A stretch of DNA of 64,000 bases from Cinclus cinclus (lineage: Eukaryota > Chordata > Aves > Passeriformes > Cinclidae). The stretch is taken from positions 8,805,630 through 8,869,629 of the forward strand of contig NC_085060.1 of the NCBI RefSeq assembly GCF_963662255.1, in the 5' to 3' direction. How positions within the stretch are numbered: the stretch's first letter is position 1; each line of letters starts with the position of its first letter. The notes under the pieces were generated by a model. The model saw nothing but the letters and a program-made list of their open reading frames with translations. It searched no databases and was not told the DNA's origin. Positions 40,001 through 50,050 of the stretch are shown here, piece by piece. A program made the translations under genes and the position numbers.

Positions 40001-43000
40001 GCTGTCAAATAATCCTCATTTTCCGAGAGGTGTGGGGTGAGGGAGAGGTACAGAAGACTGCCTGTGACACAGTTTCACTTCATTGCTGGGAGCAGTGGAG
40101 GAGAAGGAGATGGGATCTCAGATCTGCGTGCGAGGCGACAGTGTGGGAGCATCTTCCTGTGGTCAGATGAGCTGAGACAAGTTGCCATCTCAGAAAAAGC
40201 CAAATTGCTCAGCTTTTGAAGGAATGAGTATGTGACTGCTCTTTTATAAATGAGCTCTCCAGATTTTTATTCAGCAGCATGAGCAGTTTGTGCAGAGGGG
40301 GGAAGGACATGGATGTCCTTGTGCTGCGTGCTGGCTCTGGTGATTGTGCATTGTTTCTGGTGCTGAAGTGCCAACCCTATGATTACTTTTCTTTCTTTCA
40401 GTAGCTCCATCTTTAATCCTTTGCATCATATGCAGAATATTTGCTGCAGGGTTTTAGTTCATTTTATTTGCATTTCTCCTCGATGTGGCACAAATCTGGT
40501 CTGTCCCTTTGCCCCTGCACTTTCAGAGTGAACTTTTCTTTCAAAATACCCATCTTCACCTGGAGCAGAACTTGGTTTCACACTGCCCTGTTAATGTACC
40601 ACAAAGTCCATGAACTGGGCAAAAAAAGCCCACACAGATTTGGAAACTTAACAAATTTCCTTGCCTCCCCCACCTCCAGTCAAAGAGATGGAGACACTTG
40701 TATAAAATTGCCTCCCATTTATTGCACAAGCCCTGTCTGTGACTCCAAACATCCTAGCCAGGCTTGCCATCTGGCTGAGCTTGACTTAGATACAAACTGG
40801 CGTGTTTGAACCAGCTTAAAGCATAGCCTTACTTTTGCATGGTGAATGAGACTGCCCCAGTACTTTCCCTGGAAATCATAGCTCTGCTTCCTCAGCCCTG
40901 TGCTGAAGCTATGTTTTCCTGGGTTAGTTTGCCCCTGGAGCAGTGTGTGGGGGAGATGGGGATGTTTCTAGGGCTGCAGTGCTCCCTGTGTGAAGGCTGT
41001 AGGTTTCTTACCCTCGGTAACCTTCTTGCTACAGCCTCACTTCTCAGCAGAAATGGGAAAAGGTCACTCAGTGCCTTACCTATTAAACCACTAATGGATG
41101 TAATGTTGAGGGATGTTCAGCTTTCAGCTCCCCTCTCCAGTCCTTACCTCATAGTTCCATCAAGCTGGGCTCAGGTTTCCAGGCTGAAGCCATGGTAGCT
41201 GCTGGTATCTGACCTCCAGCCTCCCTTGACCTCAACAGGCGATTAAACAGTGGGGCAGTGGGGTTGGGATGAGATGTGCTTTGACTTTGGGAGATTCTGA
41301 CCCATTTTTGATGATTATAATTAGTTACCTGCTCCTCACCTCTCTAGTTCTGCACACAATGAGCCCCCTGTGCATCGTGGTGTGGCTACCTGCATATCCC
41401 TTCCCTTGCAGCTTCTCCAGACTCTGAAGTCTCTGGCTTTACTCAATGTTATCATCCCCTAGGGTTTCACAGTTCCTTACCTGGACTTCAACTTTTTTTC
41501 CTTTAATTTTTTAAAAAATGTTGCAATTAGAAATTTGATGCAAGGATTCTTAAAAAAAAAAAAGGTATTAGATTGAAAAAAGGGAATCTCATTCTGCCCC
41601 TGTATTTGGCAGAGGTGGGGAAAGGGCTGGCAGGAATGGACTGTGTGACCACAGGATTATCCTTCAAAGCAAGCAGATGCAGCATGGGGAGCAAACTCAA
41701 CATTGTGGGACTGTTCAGTCCCTTCATTCCTCAAGGAATAACAGTGCTCAGGGAGATACCAGAAGCAAGTCACTGTCCCATCATCCCACATTCCTGATGC
41801 CTCCAGGGTCAACCTACTTTGTGAGTTGCCCTCGAGCTCCCTTTCTCTTCTTCATGGCCACCCAACTTCATCAGAAAAGCCATGTTTCTGGTGAGTGCAG
41901 CCCTAAACTGGAAGGATGATTCACAGTAGTTGGAGCTCTACCTGCAAACATGTTGTTTCAGGCTCTGAAGCACACACTTCAAGTAATGGGCAGGAGCTCA
42001 ACACCCCCTTGATAAGACAGCAGAAAGAACAAGCTGTTACATACAGAGCTAAAAATAATTGCAAAGCTTTGAGTCTTCCTCGGTTGCAGCAGAATGGTGC
42101 TCAAAGTGCTGATGGCTGAAATCATCTCTGGCATGGCTCTGACTTGAAGATGCATTAAAGCTTTTGTGACTTTCTGAAGCTCAGTTCAGATAAACGCAGG
42201 GCAGCATGGCTGCTTTCTTGGAGCTGCCATGATTCCTAACTCAGAAGAGAGGCTTGGGGCAAAAGCTGGTGTTCCCAAAAGGGGTCAGTGCATCTTTCGG
42301 TAGAATTTTAACAGGCAGGCTTAAGAAGGAGAGAAATGCATAAAATTGCTGAGATTAGCCCAGCAACTGATAAAGCATCTCTCTGTAAGACATCTCATTT
42401 CTTGAAAGCAGGATTCATCTGGGAAATAACAAGGTAGAATAAGTAACTGCTGCAAGCCTGTTTCAGTGAGCTGTGCTCAGGCCAGGAAGGATATGTGTCC
42501 TGCCTGGGGCATCCCATGAGTATCCCTGCCTGTCATCCTGAGCTCAGGGTACTGGGGAAGTCCAGACACCTCCATGCTCACTGCAGAGTCCAGTGAACAT
42601 CTTTATCAGCCTCATCTTCCCCGGTCTCCCTAGACTGCAGCGTGTTCCTGGCAGGCACAGATGGAGACACCTGCCTAGATGAGGCAGCCCAGGGTGATCT
42701 GTTACAACACAGCCTCTTCCACCAACACATGAGTTTTTATTCATTCTTTTGTTTTTTACAACAGCAGCCAAGGGAGACGCTTTGTCACCGCCTGCGACCA
42801 AAGAGCACAAAGGGAGAGTGGCTGAAGAGTTTGAACTATAATAAAACGCTCACGGGATCGATCTTGGCTCAGGATTTGTTTCCCTTCTTGCATTAACTCC
42901 CCATCGATTTCTGTGATGACCTTATAGCATTCAGACTGGTTGGCCTTTTCCTTCAGCTGGTAGCACCCCTGTGCCTGCACCCTTCTCCCCTGAGCTGAAT

Positions 43001-45204
43001 TACTCATGGGCCACCTTGTACAAGGGCCTCTGGGGTAAGCAGGGCTTTGCTGTTGCCTCCTCAGTCGTCAGAGGTTTGCTGATGTATGTTAGTTGCTGTA
43101 GTTAATACAGAGGTTAGTGCTGTATGGTTGGGTCATTAGTTTAGTGCAGTGTCCCAGTAAGCCAGGTCCAAGGCTCAGGAATCCTGGCAGAAGGTAAAGA
43201 AAGGGCTGGGGTTTGTCCCAGTGATGCTCCATTTCCCCATGTTGGAGATCCTAACAAGGCTGTGTTGCTGCTTCATCAAAGGAGCTTGAGGCACAAGCAT
43301 AAACAGGGACAATTCCTGCCCATTGGAGTGGCTGGTTGAGGTGGTGCTCATGGAAAACCCTTCCTCTTTGCCAGGCTGGATTCTCCAATGCTACCAGAGA
43401 CCTGCTGAGATAAGACAGAGCAAAACTCTTCCCATCTCTGCAAGAAACACTGTGGGGTTAGCAGCTGCCACTCACTCATGAAAGTGAGCTTTACTCGTGG
43501 TTCCTTTTACCTCCAGCTCTCACAGTGAAATCACTGAATGGCACTTCTGTGGAAAAGGAACTTCCTTGGGATTGTGACAGGGACTTTGGCTCCCTTTGCC
43601 TGTGTGAATCTGTGGCCAAATCCCTCTGAGCAGGGTGGGTGGCAGCAGCACCACCCCAGGTGAGCATGAGGATGGTGCTGATTGTGGTGTCCCAGCTCCA
43701 AGCATTGAGTGCTGTTGTTTCCAGCCACTGACCCTGTACGGGGCTCATTGGCTTTATTTGGCTTTGCACGTTTATTGTACTTACTCATTATTTAATTATT
43801 CATGAGTGTGGATGCGCTGAATAGGAAGAGGAATGGTGACTCTCCAGGTTTTCTTTCCCTGTGCAGCTGGATCTTTTCGTGCTTGTGACTCACTTTTTAG
43901 TCCATTCAAAGACAATTTTCTGTAAAACATTGACATCTAGTGGCTTTTCTCTAAAAGGAAACGACAGGGAACAAAAGTTGGTTTCAATGTGGCCAGTCAC
44001 AGTGTCGCTTGAGAAAGCAATTAATGTCCTTCTTTTCCTTACACAGCACCAAGGACATGGCAATCACACCCTGGGGGCTCAGGGCTCCTGGGCACACACT
44101 CCTTGGTGTCATCCTCATGGAGGAGTGGCCTTCCCTGGCAGGACAATTTGCCTATTGAGCTACTTTAATTCCATTTGCTTAAGCAGATGGCTGGTATCCT
44201 GATGGTGTTCCTCCAGCATCATCCGGGTGAGGCCATGGTCATGTCAGTGGAGGTTCGAGGAGCTGTGTCCATCTTCAGACTGTGATGGTGGACAGCATGG
44301 TGTCTGATGGTGGATGTTAACATGCAACCCAGAGTGAACTCCGGGCAAGTTCTGTGGTTGAACTTGCAGCTTTTCCAGCTGGTGGCCTGATGGGTTCCCT
44401 GTGGCAGTGTGTCCCCCACGTGTGCTACTATCCTGTTGCTTCAAACCAAAGCCAGCACCTCTCTTGAAAATGTTTTCTCTTACAAAATACTGTAATGTAT
44501 CCTTTAATTTCTTGTTATTCACTTATCTCTCCTCTCCCATCATTTCAGTCCTGTATCAGATGAAGGCAGGAGAATAAAACAGGATTTGCATGGGCTTTGC
44601 CAAGGTTTTTGTTAGGGTGGAAGTGGTTTGGGGCTTCTGGGCACACCCCATTTATCTGGCCTGCAAAAGGAAAGGTTCTGTAGGAACCTTTCTCAGAGGT
44701 GTTCTGCTGCTCTGGGGCTTGTGCAGCTGAGGCCCACAACTGTTCCTCAAGGAACGTAGGCAGCTGTGGAAACCTGTCCATGCAGCTCTGTTGTACAAGG
44801 AAATTAAAAGAGCCAAAGCTACCTGTGTCCTGCTTGGGTTGTGGCTTACATCTTGGGAGATACTTGAAGTATTCTCCCAAGGTCTGTTGCGACCGTCAGC
44901 TGGAGCACCAACAGGAGCCTGTTACCACATGGCAGCACAGCCTCACAGCCCAGCACAGAGGGGAGTCTTGGGTTCCCTTGGCCTCTGTAGAGACTGCAGC
45001 TGCTAAACAGAGACAGTTCTGTGTGTGTGTGCAGGAAGACACAGCCCTTCACACTCCCCCCAGGGATTTGTTCAGCTGTCCTTCACCCTGTAGAGGTGAA
45101 CTTGTGGAGGAGCCTCTGCAGCAGGGCTGCTGAAAGCCTCTTAAGTGCATCTCCCCGTTTGTATTGATTCTGAGCGTTAACGCGCTCTGTGCTGGAGACA
45201 CGCG

Positions 45205-45238
45205 GGACTAAACGCTGTTTTCCTCTCCCCTTGGCAGG
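45205..45238 (+). other. HS6ST2: Splice acceptor of the HS6ST2 terminal exon
   Basis: A pyrimidine-rich tract (45217-45232, TGTTTTCCTCTCCCCT) is followed by GGCAG, with the AG at 45236-45237. A branch-site candidate, CTAAAC, sits at 45208-45213, about 25 nt upstream. The open frame continues a few codons upstream of the AG but loses all similarity to the family there, while similarity starts exactly at Asn-Phe-Tyr-Tyr. The exon begins with one base completing a split codon. Confidence 0.9.
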
Positions 45239-45940
45239 AATTTCTACTACATCACCATCCTGCGTGACCCCGTGTCCCGGTACCTGAGCGAATGGCGCCA
45301 CGTCCAGCGAGGAGCCACGTGGAAGGCGTCCCTGCACGTCTGCGACGGCCGCTCCCCGACCACCGAGGAGCTGCCCAGCTGCTACACGGGGGACGACTGG
45401 TCGGGCTGTTCCCTGCAGGAGTTCATGGACTGCCCCTACAACCTGGCCAACAACCGCCAGGTCCGCATGCTCTCCGACCTCAGCCTGGTGGGATGCTACA
45501 ACCTGTCGGTCATGCCCGAGGAGCAGAGAAATAAGGTTCTGCTGGACAGCGCCAAGGAGAACCTGAAGCGGATGGCCTTCTTCGGCCTGACCGAGTTCCA
45601 GCGCAAGACTCAGTATCTCTTTGAGAAGACTTTCAGCATGAACTTCATCTCGCCGTTCACGCAGTACAATAGCACAAGGGCCTCCAGCGTGGAGATAGAC
45701 AAGCAGACTCAGCAGCGCATCGAGGCCCTCAATTTTTTAGATATGGAATTGTACGATTATGCAAAAGACCTGTTTTTGCAGCGGTACCAGTACATGCGGC
45801 AGAAGGAGCACCAGGAGGCGCGGCGGAAACGCCAGGAGCAGCGGAAGATCCTGCGGGCGAAGCAGGCGCACCTGAGGGAGCAGGGGGAGAACAGCTCCAG
45901 CACTGACTACACGGGGAACGTGGAGAGGTGGCGGCGATAG
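45238..45940 (+). CDS. HS6ST2: Heparan sulfate 6-O-sulfotransferase 2, terminal coding exon (C-terminal 233 residues)
   Basis: This is the C-terminal part of a type II Golgi enzyme that transfers sulfate from PAPS to the 6-O position of glucosamine in heparan sulfate. The exon starts at 45238 with the last base of a split codon; codons run from 45239 (Asn-Phe-Tyr-Tyr) to TAG at 45938-45940. Residues 9-19 (RDPVSRYLSEW) are the 3'-phosphate-binding motif of the family. Family blocks follow: GDDWSG near 51-56, NLANNRQVRML near 68-78 and FFGLTEFQRKTQ near 114-125. There are N-glycosylation sequons at Asn88, Asn144 and Asn218, and five cysteines. Residues about 172-214 form a basic, Arg/Lys/Gln-rich tail likely to be helical. 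From memory, RHVQRG, WKASLHVCDGR, SGC and the VMPEEQRNKVLL stretch favour HS6ST2 over HS6ST1 and HS6ST3. The membrane anchor and 5'-PSB loop lie upstream of the window. The frame is intact. Family assignment is very secure; the paralogue is likely. Confidence 0.93.
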
Positions 45941-46105
45941 TGGGGGGCACCTGCCAAGGGTGGAAAAGAAGCAGAGCCCAACCCAACCCACGAACAAGTG
46001 ATGCTTCTCAAGGGTCTGAAGCAAAAAGAGGTCAAAATGTTGCCTTTGCAGTTGCCTTTGCAGTAAATGTTGTACTGTACGTGGAACACTTAATCCTAGC
46101 GTGTA

Positions 46106-46111
46106 ATTAAA
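46106..46111 (+). terminator. HS6ST2: Proximal polyadenylation signal candidate (ATTAAA)
   Basis: ATTAAA lies about 165 nt after the stop codon and is followed by the T-rich sequence TTGTCCTTTTTAGG and then TTTGTTGG. Use of this site would give a very short 3' UTR. Only the hexamer and the downstream T-rich context support it. Confidence 0.4.
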
Positions 46112-46459
46112 TTGTCCTTTTTAGGTTTGTTGGATTATTTATGAAATACAGGAGCCGTCTCGGCTCATCGGAAATGTTTGCTTGGACGTTTATTTAAAAG
46201 AAGTGAAAGAAAAAAATTCCTTAAATTAGTTATGAGTACAAAACGGGATGCTAGAAAATGTTTATGATGCTCGGCTGAAATTTATCTGGAAAGCAAACTC
46301 ATTTCCTAATAACGAGCATTTAGCATACTCTCACAATACAGTATATGAACAAAACCTTTTCCCTTTGATTTTGTCTTAATTTTACTTTAATAATGTGTTT
46401 TCATGGGCACCAACTGCTTATGATATTTACCAAGTTAATGAGTGGACAGTGAAGAGAAC

Positions 46460-46465
46460 AATAAA
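46460..46465 (+). terminator. HS6ST2: Intermediate polyadenylation signal candidate (AATAAA)
   Basis: This is a canonical AATAAA about 520 nt after the stop codon. The sequence after it (TTTTATGTATAATATTGGC) is T-rich. It is a plausible alternative 3' end. Confidence 0.45.
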
Positions 46466-46616
46466 GGTCTAGAAAAATTATCGACTAGTTTTATGTATAA
46501 TATTGGCTTTTAAAATGAATAGAAGTAATTTCTCTAGGTATATAAATATTTAAAATTTTAAACTTTTTCTACCTACTGCTGTTTAGAGTTTTAAGCTTGG
46601 TCTATCTCATATTTAA

Positions 46617-46622
46617 AATAAA
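46617..46622 (+). terminator. HS6ST2: Intermediate polyadenylation signal candidate (AATAAA) next to an A-run
   Basis: AATAAA is immediately followed by a short A-rich run (46624-46634). The genomic A-run means apparent poly(A) reads here could be internal-priming artefacts, so the site deserves less trust than the distal one. Confidence 0.35.
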
Positions 46623-47909
46623 GAAAAAAAAAAAGACATACATACTTTTCTGAGCTCAGTGCTGATGTTACAGACACTGTTTCCAGAATTTTTCAGGGCA
46701 GTATGATTTTAACCATTCTGGAAAAATTACAGCACATTCTCATGTTTGTTTCATAAAGCCTTCTTCAAATTATAATCCTGTGACAGTGTCTCACTTTAAG
46801 TCTTTCTTACCCATTAGAATGCATAATGCTGAATTTATCATTCCTTAATAATTGGTGGTATAAACTAGATGAAATTGTATTGCCAATATTTGTGTAGTGT
46901 CTTTAAAAAGTCACAAAACTCTCTAATCCCAGCAATATTATGAAGAGAATTGCTCAATGGAAGTAGATTTACACTTGAATTAGGATTTACTTCCAGTAAA
47001 TCTTTGCTACACCAGATAAGAACAGGGCTTTTTTTTTCCTATGCTTTTGAGCCCTTCATAGCAATGACAGATGAGGACTGAGAATGACAGAAGCCAGTTT
47101 TTCCATAGCCATAGTTACACAGGAGGAGAAAGATTTGTGGTGCATGGGGTGCAGCAGCTTGCTCCTGAGCAGGCTTTGCTGGGGCTTGGGGTGCAGAGCC
47201 ACACCCTCAGCCCTGCAACCTCCCCCAGACCCACAGGGAGAGCAAATGGGGCACGTGGTGCAAGGGGCTCCTATAAATCTCTATGCAAAAAAAAAATATA
47301 AACCTCTGCAAGGCTCGGGCCAGACATTCAGCAAGTTCAGAACATTTGTCCTGCAGTGCTCTTGAGCTTGGCACTGAGCAGAGACACCTGGGAAGGGCCC
47401 TCTGTGGCCCCAGGGACACAATGCTTAAGGCTCACTTGCACTGTTGCCTTTTACCTGTAATACTCTATACACCATGAAAGGCAGGGGGGCAGAAAATGAG
47501 GCAGAAGGCTTTAAAAACATCTTACAGCTCCACGCCTAAGTTACCTGGAAGTGGTTTTACATCTGATGTTGTGTGGCAGCCTGGGGGCAGCAACCCTGCC
47601 AAGGGCAAGGGGAGAGCAAAGCAGCAGCAAACCAATACCCTGCATTAGCAGCTTTGAGAAGAGAATAACTTCATGTACAGCAATTTATTTTTTTTTAATG
47701 AAAACTGCAGTTGCCAATATGATGTCTCAGTTGTATTTTGATTTTCACGGGGGAAAATAATTCGCTCTTGAAACTGAAAGGCACTGCTGTAAACAGGACT
47801 TAACTGTGGGTGAGCTGGAGGCCTGTTGCAGAAGGTGCATCTTGTTTTTATGCTGTGGTGTGCATGGTTTACAGAGACTAGTTGCATCTTCTTTGTGTAT
47901 ACTGTTTAT

Positions 47910-47917
47910 TGTATATA
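47910..47917 (+). promoter_or_regulatory. Pumilio-type element in the 3' UTR
   Basis: TGTATATA matches the Pumilio consensus TGTANATA on the mRNA strand, about 140 nt before the distal poly(A) signal. An 8-mer in AT-rich sequence can occur by chance. Its place in a long 3' UTR close to the end makes it plausible as a stability or translation control site. Confidence 0.35.
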
Positions 47918-48058
47918 GGGGATGTACGAATATAAGGATACCATTTTGTCATAACCATATCAAATTCTACTGATTTCCACCGTAGACGCTGTCTTATTGT
48001 GTAGATTTACAGGCCAATCCACTGACTTTGATTGTGTCATTTAACAATAGAACTGATA

Positions 48059-48064
48059 AATAAA
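48059..48064 (+). terminator. HS6ST2: Distal polyadenylation signal (AATAAA), probable main 3' end
   Basis: The AATAAA lies in GATAAATAAAATTT. It is followed 25-50 nt later by a T/GT-rich element (TTTTCATGTGATTATTTC, then TTTTTCTG). It is the last hexamer before the sequence changes character and before the downstream CR1 copy. Hexamer plus downstream element make this the best 3' end in the window. Confidence 0.65.
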
Positions 48065-48085
48065 ATTTAACTACAGACTTCTGAT

Positions 48086-48497
48086 TTTCATGTGATTATT
48101 TCTTTTTCTGACGATGTGTTGAGAGCTGCCCAGTTGAGAATGGATGGTAATTCCAACATGAGTGAAATAGCAGTTGACAGCAAGTATGTGAATTTAAAGT
48201 CACGGCTTTTCCAAATTGTATTTAAACTACAGCTTTCAAGGGCAAAGCCACCCTGGGCTTTTGTCTGTTTCAGAAGTTACTGCAGAGGTTTTAACTTCTT
48301 TTCTGAGCATCCCTCAGAAACACAAGCTGTGTTTTCTGGTGATTTTAAATATGATTGTTAGTGGTCTGCAGCATTGAGGAATTCTTTGTGTGTACGTACA
48401 TATGTGTGTATGCATATGGTTGACTCTGGAGGATGCTGCCTAGCCACTGACTTCCAGTGCATCCCACTGTATCCCTTCTGGGGACACAAAAAAAAAA
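48086..48497 (+). other. Intergenic DNA just past HS6ST2
   Basis: No gene is visible. It contains a 32-bp perfectly alternating purine-pyrimidine stretch at 48387-48418 and a 10-A run ending at 48497 that abuts the truncated edge of the downstream CR1 copy. Confidence 0.6.
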
Positions 48498-48850
48498 TTG
48501 GCAGGGGCATCTTCCACTGTCCCAGGTTGCTCCAAGCCCTGTCCAGCCTGGCCTTGGACACTCCCAGGCATCCACAGCTTCTCAGAGCAACCTGTGCCAG
48601 GGCCTCACCACCCCCCAGAGAGGAATTTCTTCCTAATATCTTATGTATAGCTTCTTGCTTTCAGTTTAAAGCCATTCCTCCTTGTCCTGTCACTCCATCC
48701 CTTGTCAAGACTCCCTCTTCAGCTCTCTTGGAGCCCCTTTGGGCACTTTGAGGTGTCCCCAGAGCCTTCTCCAGGCTGGATACACCCAGCTCTCTCAGCC
48801 TCATTCCAAAGGGGAGGTTCTCCAGCTCTCTGAGCATCTTCTTGGCCAGA
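48498..48850 (-). mobile_element. CR1 LINE fragment, - strand, 3' end missing
   Basis: Read on the minus strand the copy has AAGATGCTCAGAGAGCTGGA, GGCTGAGAGAGCTGGGTGTA, TCCAGCCTGGAGAAGGCTC, GGAGGAATGGCTTTAAACTG, GGAAGAAATTCCTCTCTGGG, TGGACAGGGCTTGGAGCAAC and CAGTGGAAGATGCCCCTGCC, in the order found in songbird-type CR1 3' regions. It stops at the point where the usual end (GGTCCCTTCCAACCC and the tail octamers) should follow; instead there is a T run on that strand. It is both 5'-truncated and lacking its 3' tail. Confidence 0.92.
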
Positions 48851-49992
48851 GATGCCACAAAGATACTTTTTGACAGTTTGAATGGAGGGTTTTTTTTTTT
48901 TTTTCATGGTGGCTATAAAAGGTCCACAAGTTTGCCAGGCTTGCAGCTGGACAATCAACATGAAGGTGTCCACGGCAGACTTTGCCTTGATCTACTGGAA
49001 TTCCCCTGTGAGGACAGAGCTGCCCTTCTCCTATGAGCCCCTGAAGGGGCATTTTACCTCTGTGAGGCTTTTTGAGCCCTGTGGAGCAGGGAGTGGAGCG
49101 TTCTGCCAGCAGATCTGCATTTGACTGGCTTTATAGGCAGGTCTGTTAGTGCACTGAGAGAGCTGCTGCAGGAGCTGCTAATGGGATAGAGGTCATGCGA
49201 GATGCCTCCCTGCAGCTAAAAAAGCGCCCAGCAGTGAAGTCTGGCGTAAAACCAATTGGGGTTGCCTTTTGAGGGGAGTAATTTGACAGCTGAGAAAACT
49301 CTTACTGCAGGAGAGGAAGGATGAAGGAGTGGGGGATGTGTTTGAACAGTCAAACTTCAGAAGCTGAGGAGCTACAGCAGTGAGTCAAGTCAGAGCTCTC
49401 AAACCCTCTGGTGAGTTCTGAAAAGACTGGAAACACGTTAAGAAAACTTTGGAGCACCGAGATGCCTCCTGAGTTTCCAGGGATGGAAAGAGATGTCAGC
49501 ACCTCCAGCCCAGCCCAGCCCAGCATCCACCTGGGCCAGTCAGTGTGGAGCCCAGGGCTGTTGAAGAGATGGAGACGAGTGGTGCTAAAATTAATGTTAA
49601 AGTCTCGGTTCTTTTTGCCCTCCAAAAAATTAGAAAGTTGATAACTGTGAGACCTGTGTGGCCTTGCAAAGGGGTGTATTTAGAGTTTCAACTAAAGTTT
49701 TCCTAAAGGGGATCTGGTATGTGAAGGCTATTGGACGTGAACTGCTCAGGTGATTTTTGTCAATGACCTTTGCATCCTCTTTATATGGCAAATGATCCAT
49801 CCAATTTAGTGTGCTGTAATACGTTTGCTTCCAGTGGTGTCATTTTTGAAAATGAACTAATGGGCTTTTTTGTGTAGTTCTGAAAATTCACACATTATCC
49901 AAAATATCAGAGCCATGGGTATCAGAGTCAGTATCAGAGCCACTGACAGCAGAGCAATTGCTGTTTCAGCTGTTTCTGCTCTTTAAATCAAT
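48851..49992 (+). other. Intergenic DNA between CR1 and pentamer array
   Basis: No gene or known repeat. A 15-T run lies at 48890-48904. Short open frames here show no family resemblance. Confidence 0.6.
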
Positions 49993-50050
49993 GAGAGGAG
50001 AGGAGAGGAGAGGAGAGGAGAGGAGAGGAGAGGAGAGGAGAGGAGAGGAG
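49993..50050 (+). repeat. GAGAG/GGAGA pentanucleotide microsatellite
   Basis: About 58 bases of near-perfect 5-bp purine repeat (roughly 11-12 units). One strand is pure purine with mirror symmetry. The same unit recurs, on the same strand, in the longer array at 60459-60580. Confidence 0.97.

Larger units (their letters stand above)
22614..45204 (+). other. Presumed HS6ST2 terminal intron, distal half
   Basis: No supported exon. Homopolymer T runs occur at 25975-25995 (21 nt) and 33974-34002 (29 nt). AT-rich stretches at about 26700-26770, 29090-29340, 29800-30560 and 35390-36220 are rich in TAATTA-type words and may be conserved non-coding elements. Short inverted repeats lie at 33093-33114 and 44852-44881. 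Alternative internal exons of HS6ST2, known in mammals, could lie here but I cannot recognise one. Confidence 0.6.
45941..48085 (+). other. HS6ST2: 3' untranslated region of HS6ST2
   Basis: The sequence after the stop codon is mostly AT-rich, carries several polyadenylation signals, and has no sustained frame. It includes AU-rich ATTTA motifs (around 46136 and 46190) and a Pumilio-type element TGTATATA at 47910-47917. A more GC-rich stretch, about 47070-47600, interrupts the AT-rich composition and may be a later insertion. An 11-A run at 46624-46634 could cause internal oligo-dT priming in cDNA data. The end is placed about 20 nt after the last AATAAA, with T/GT-rich sequence following; the exact cleavage site is not visible. 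Confidence 0.7.
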
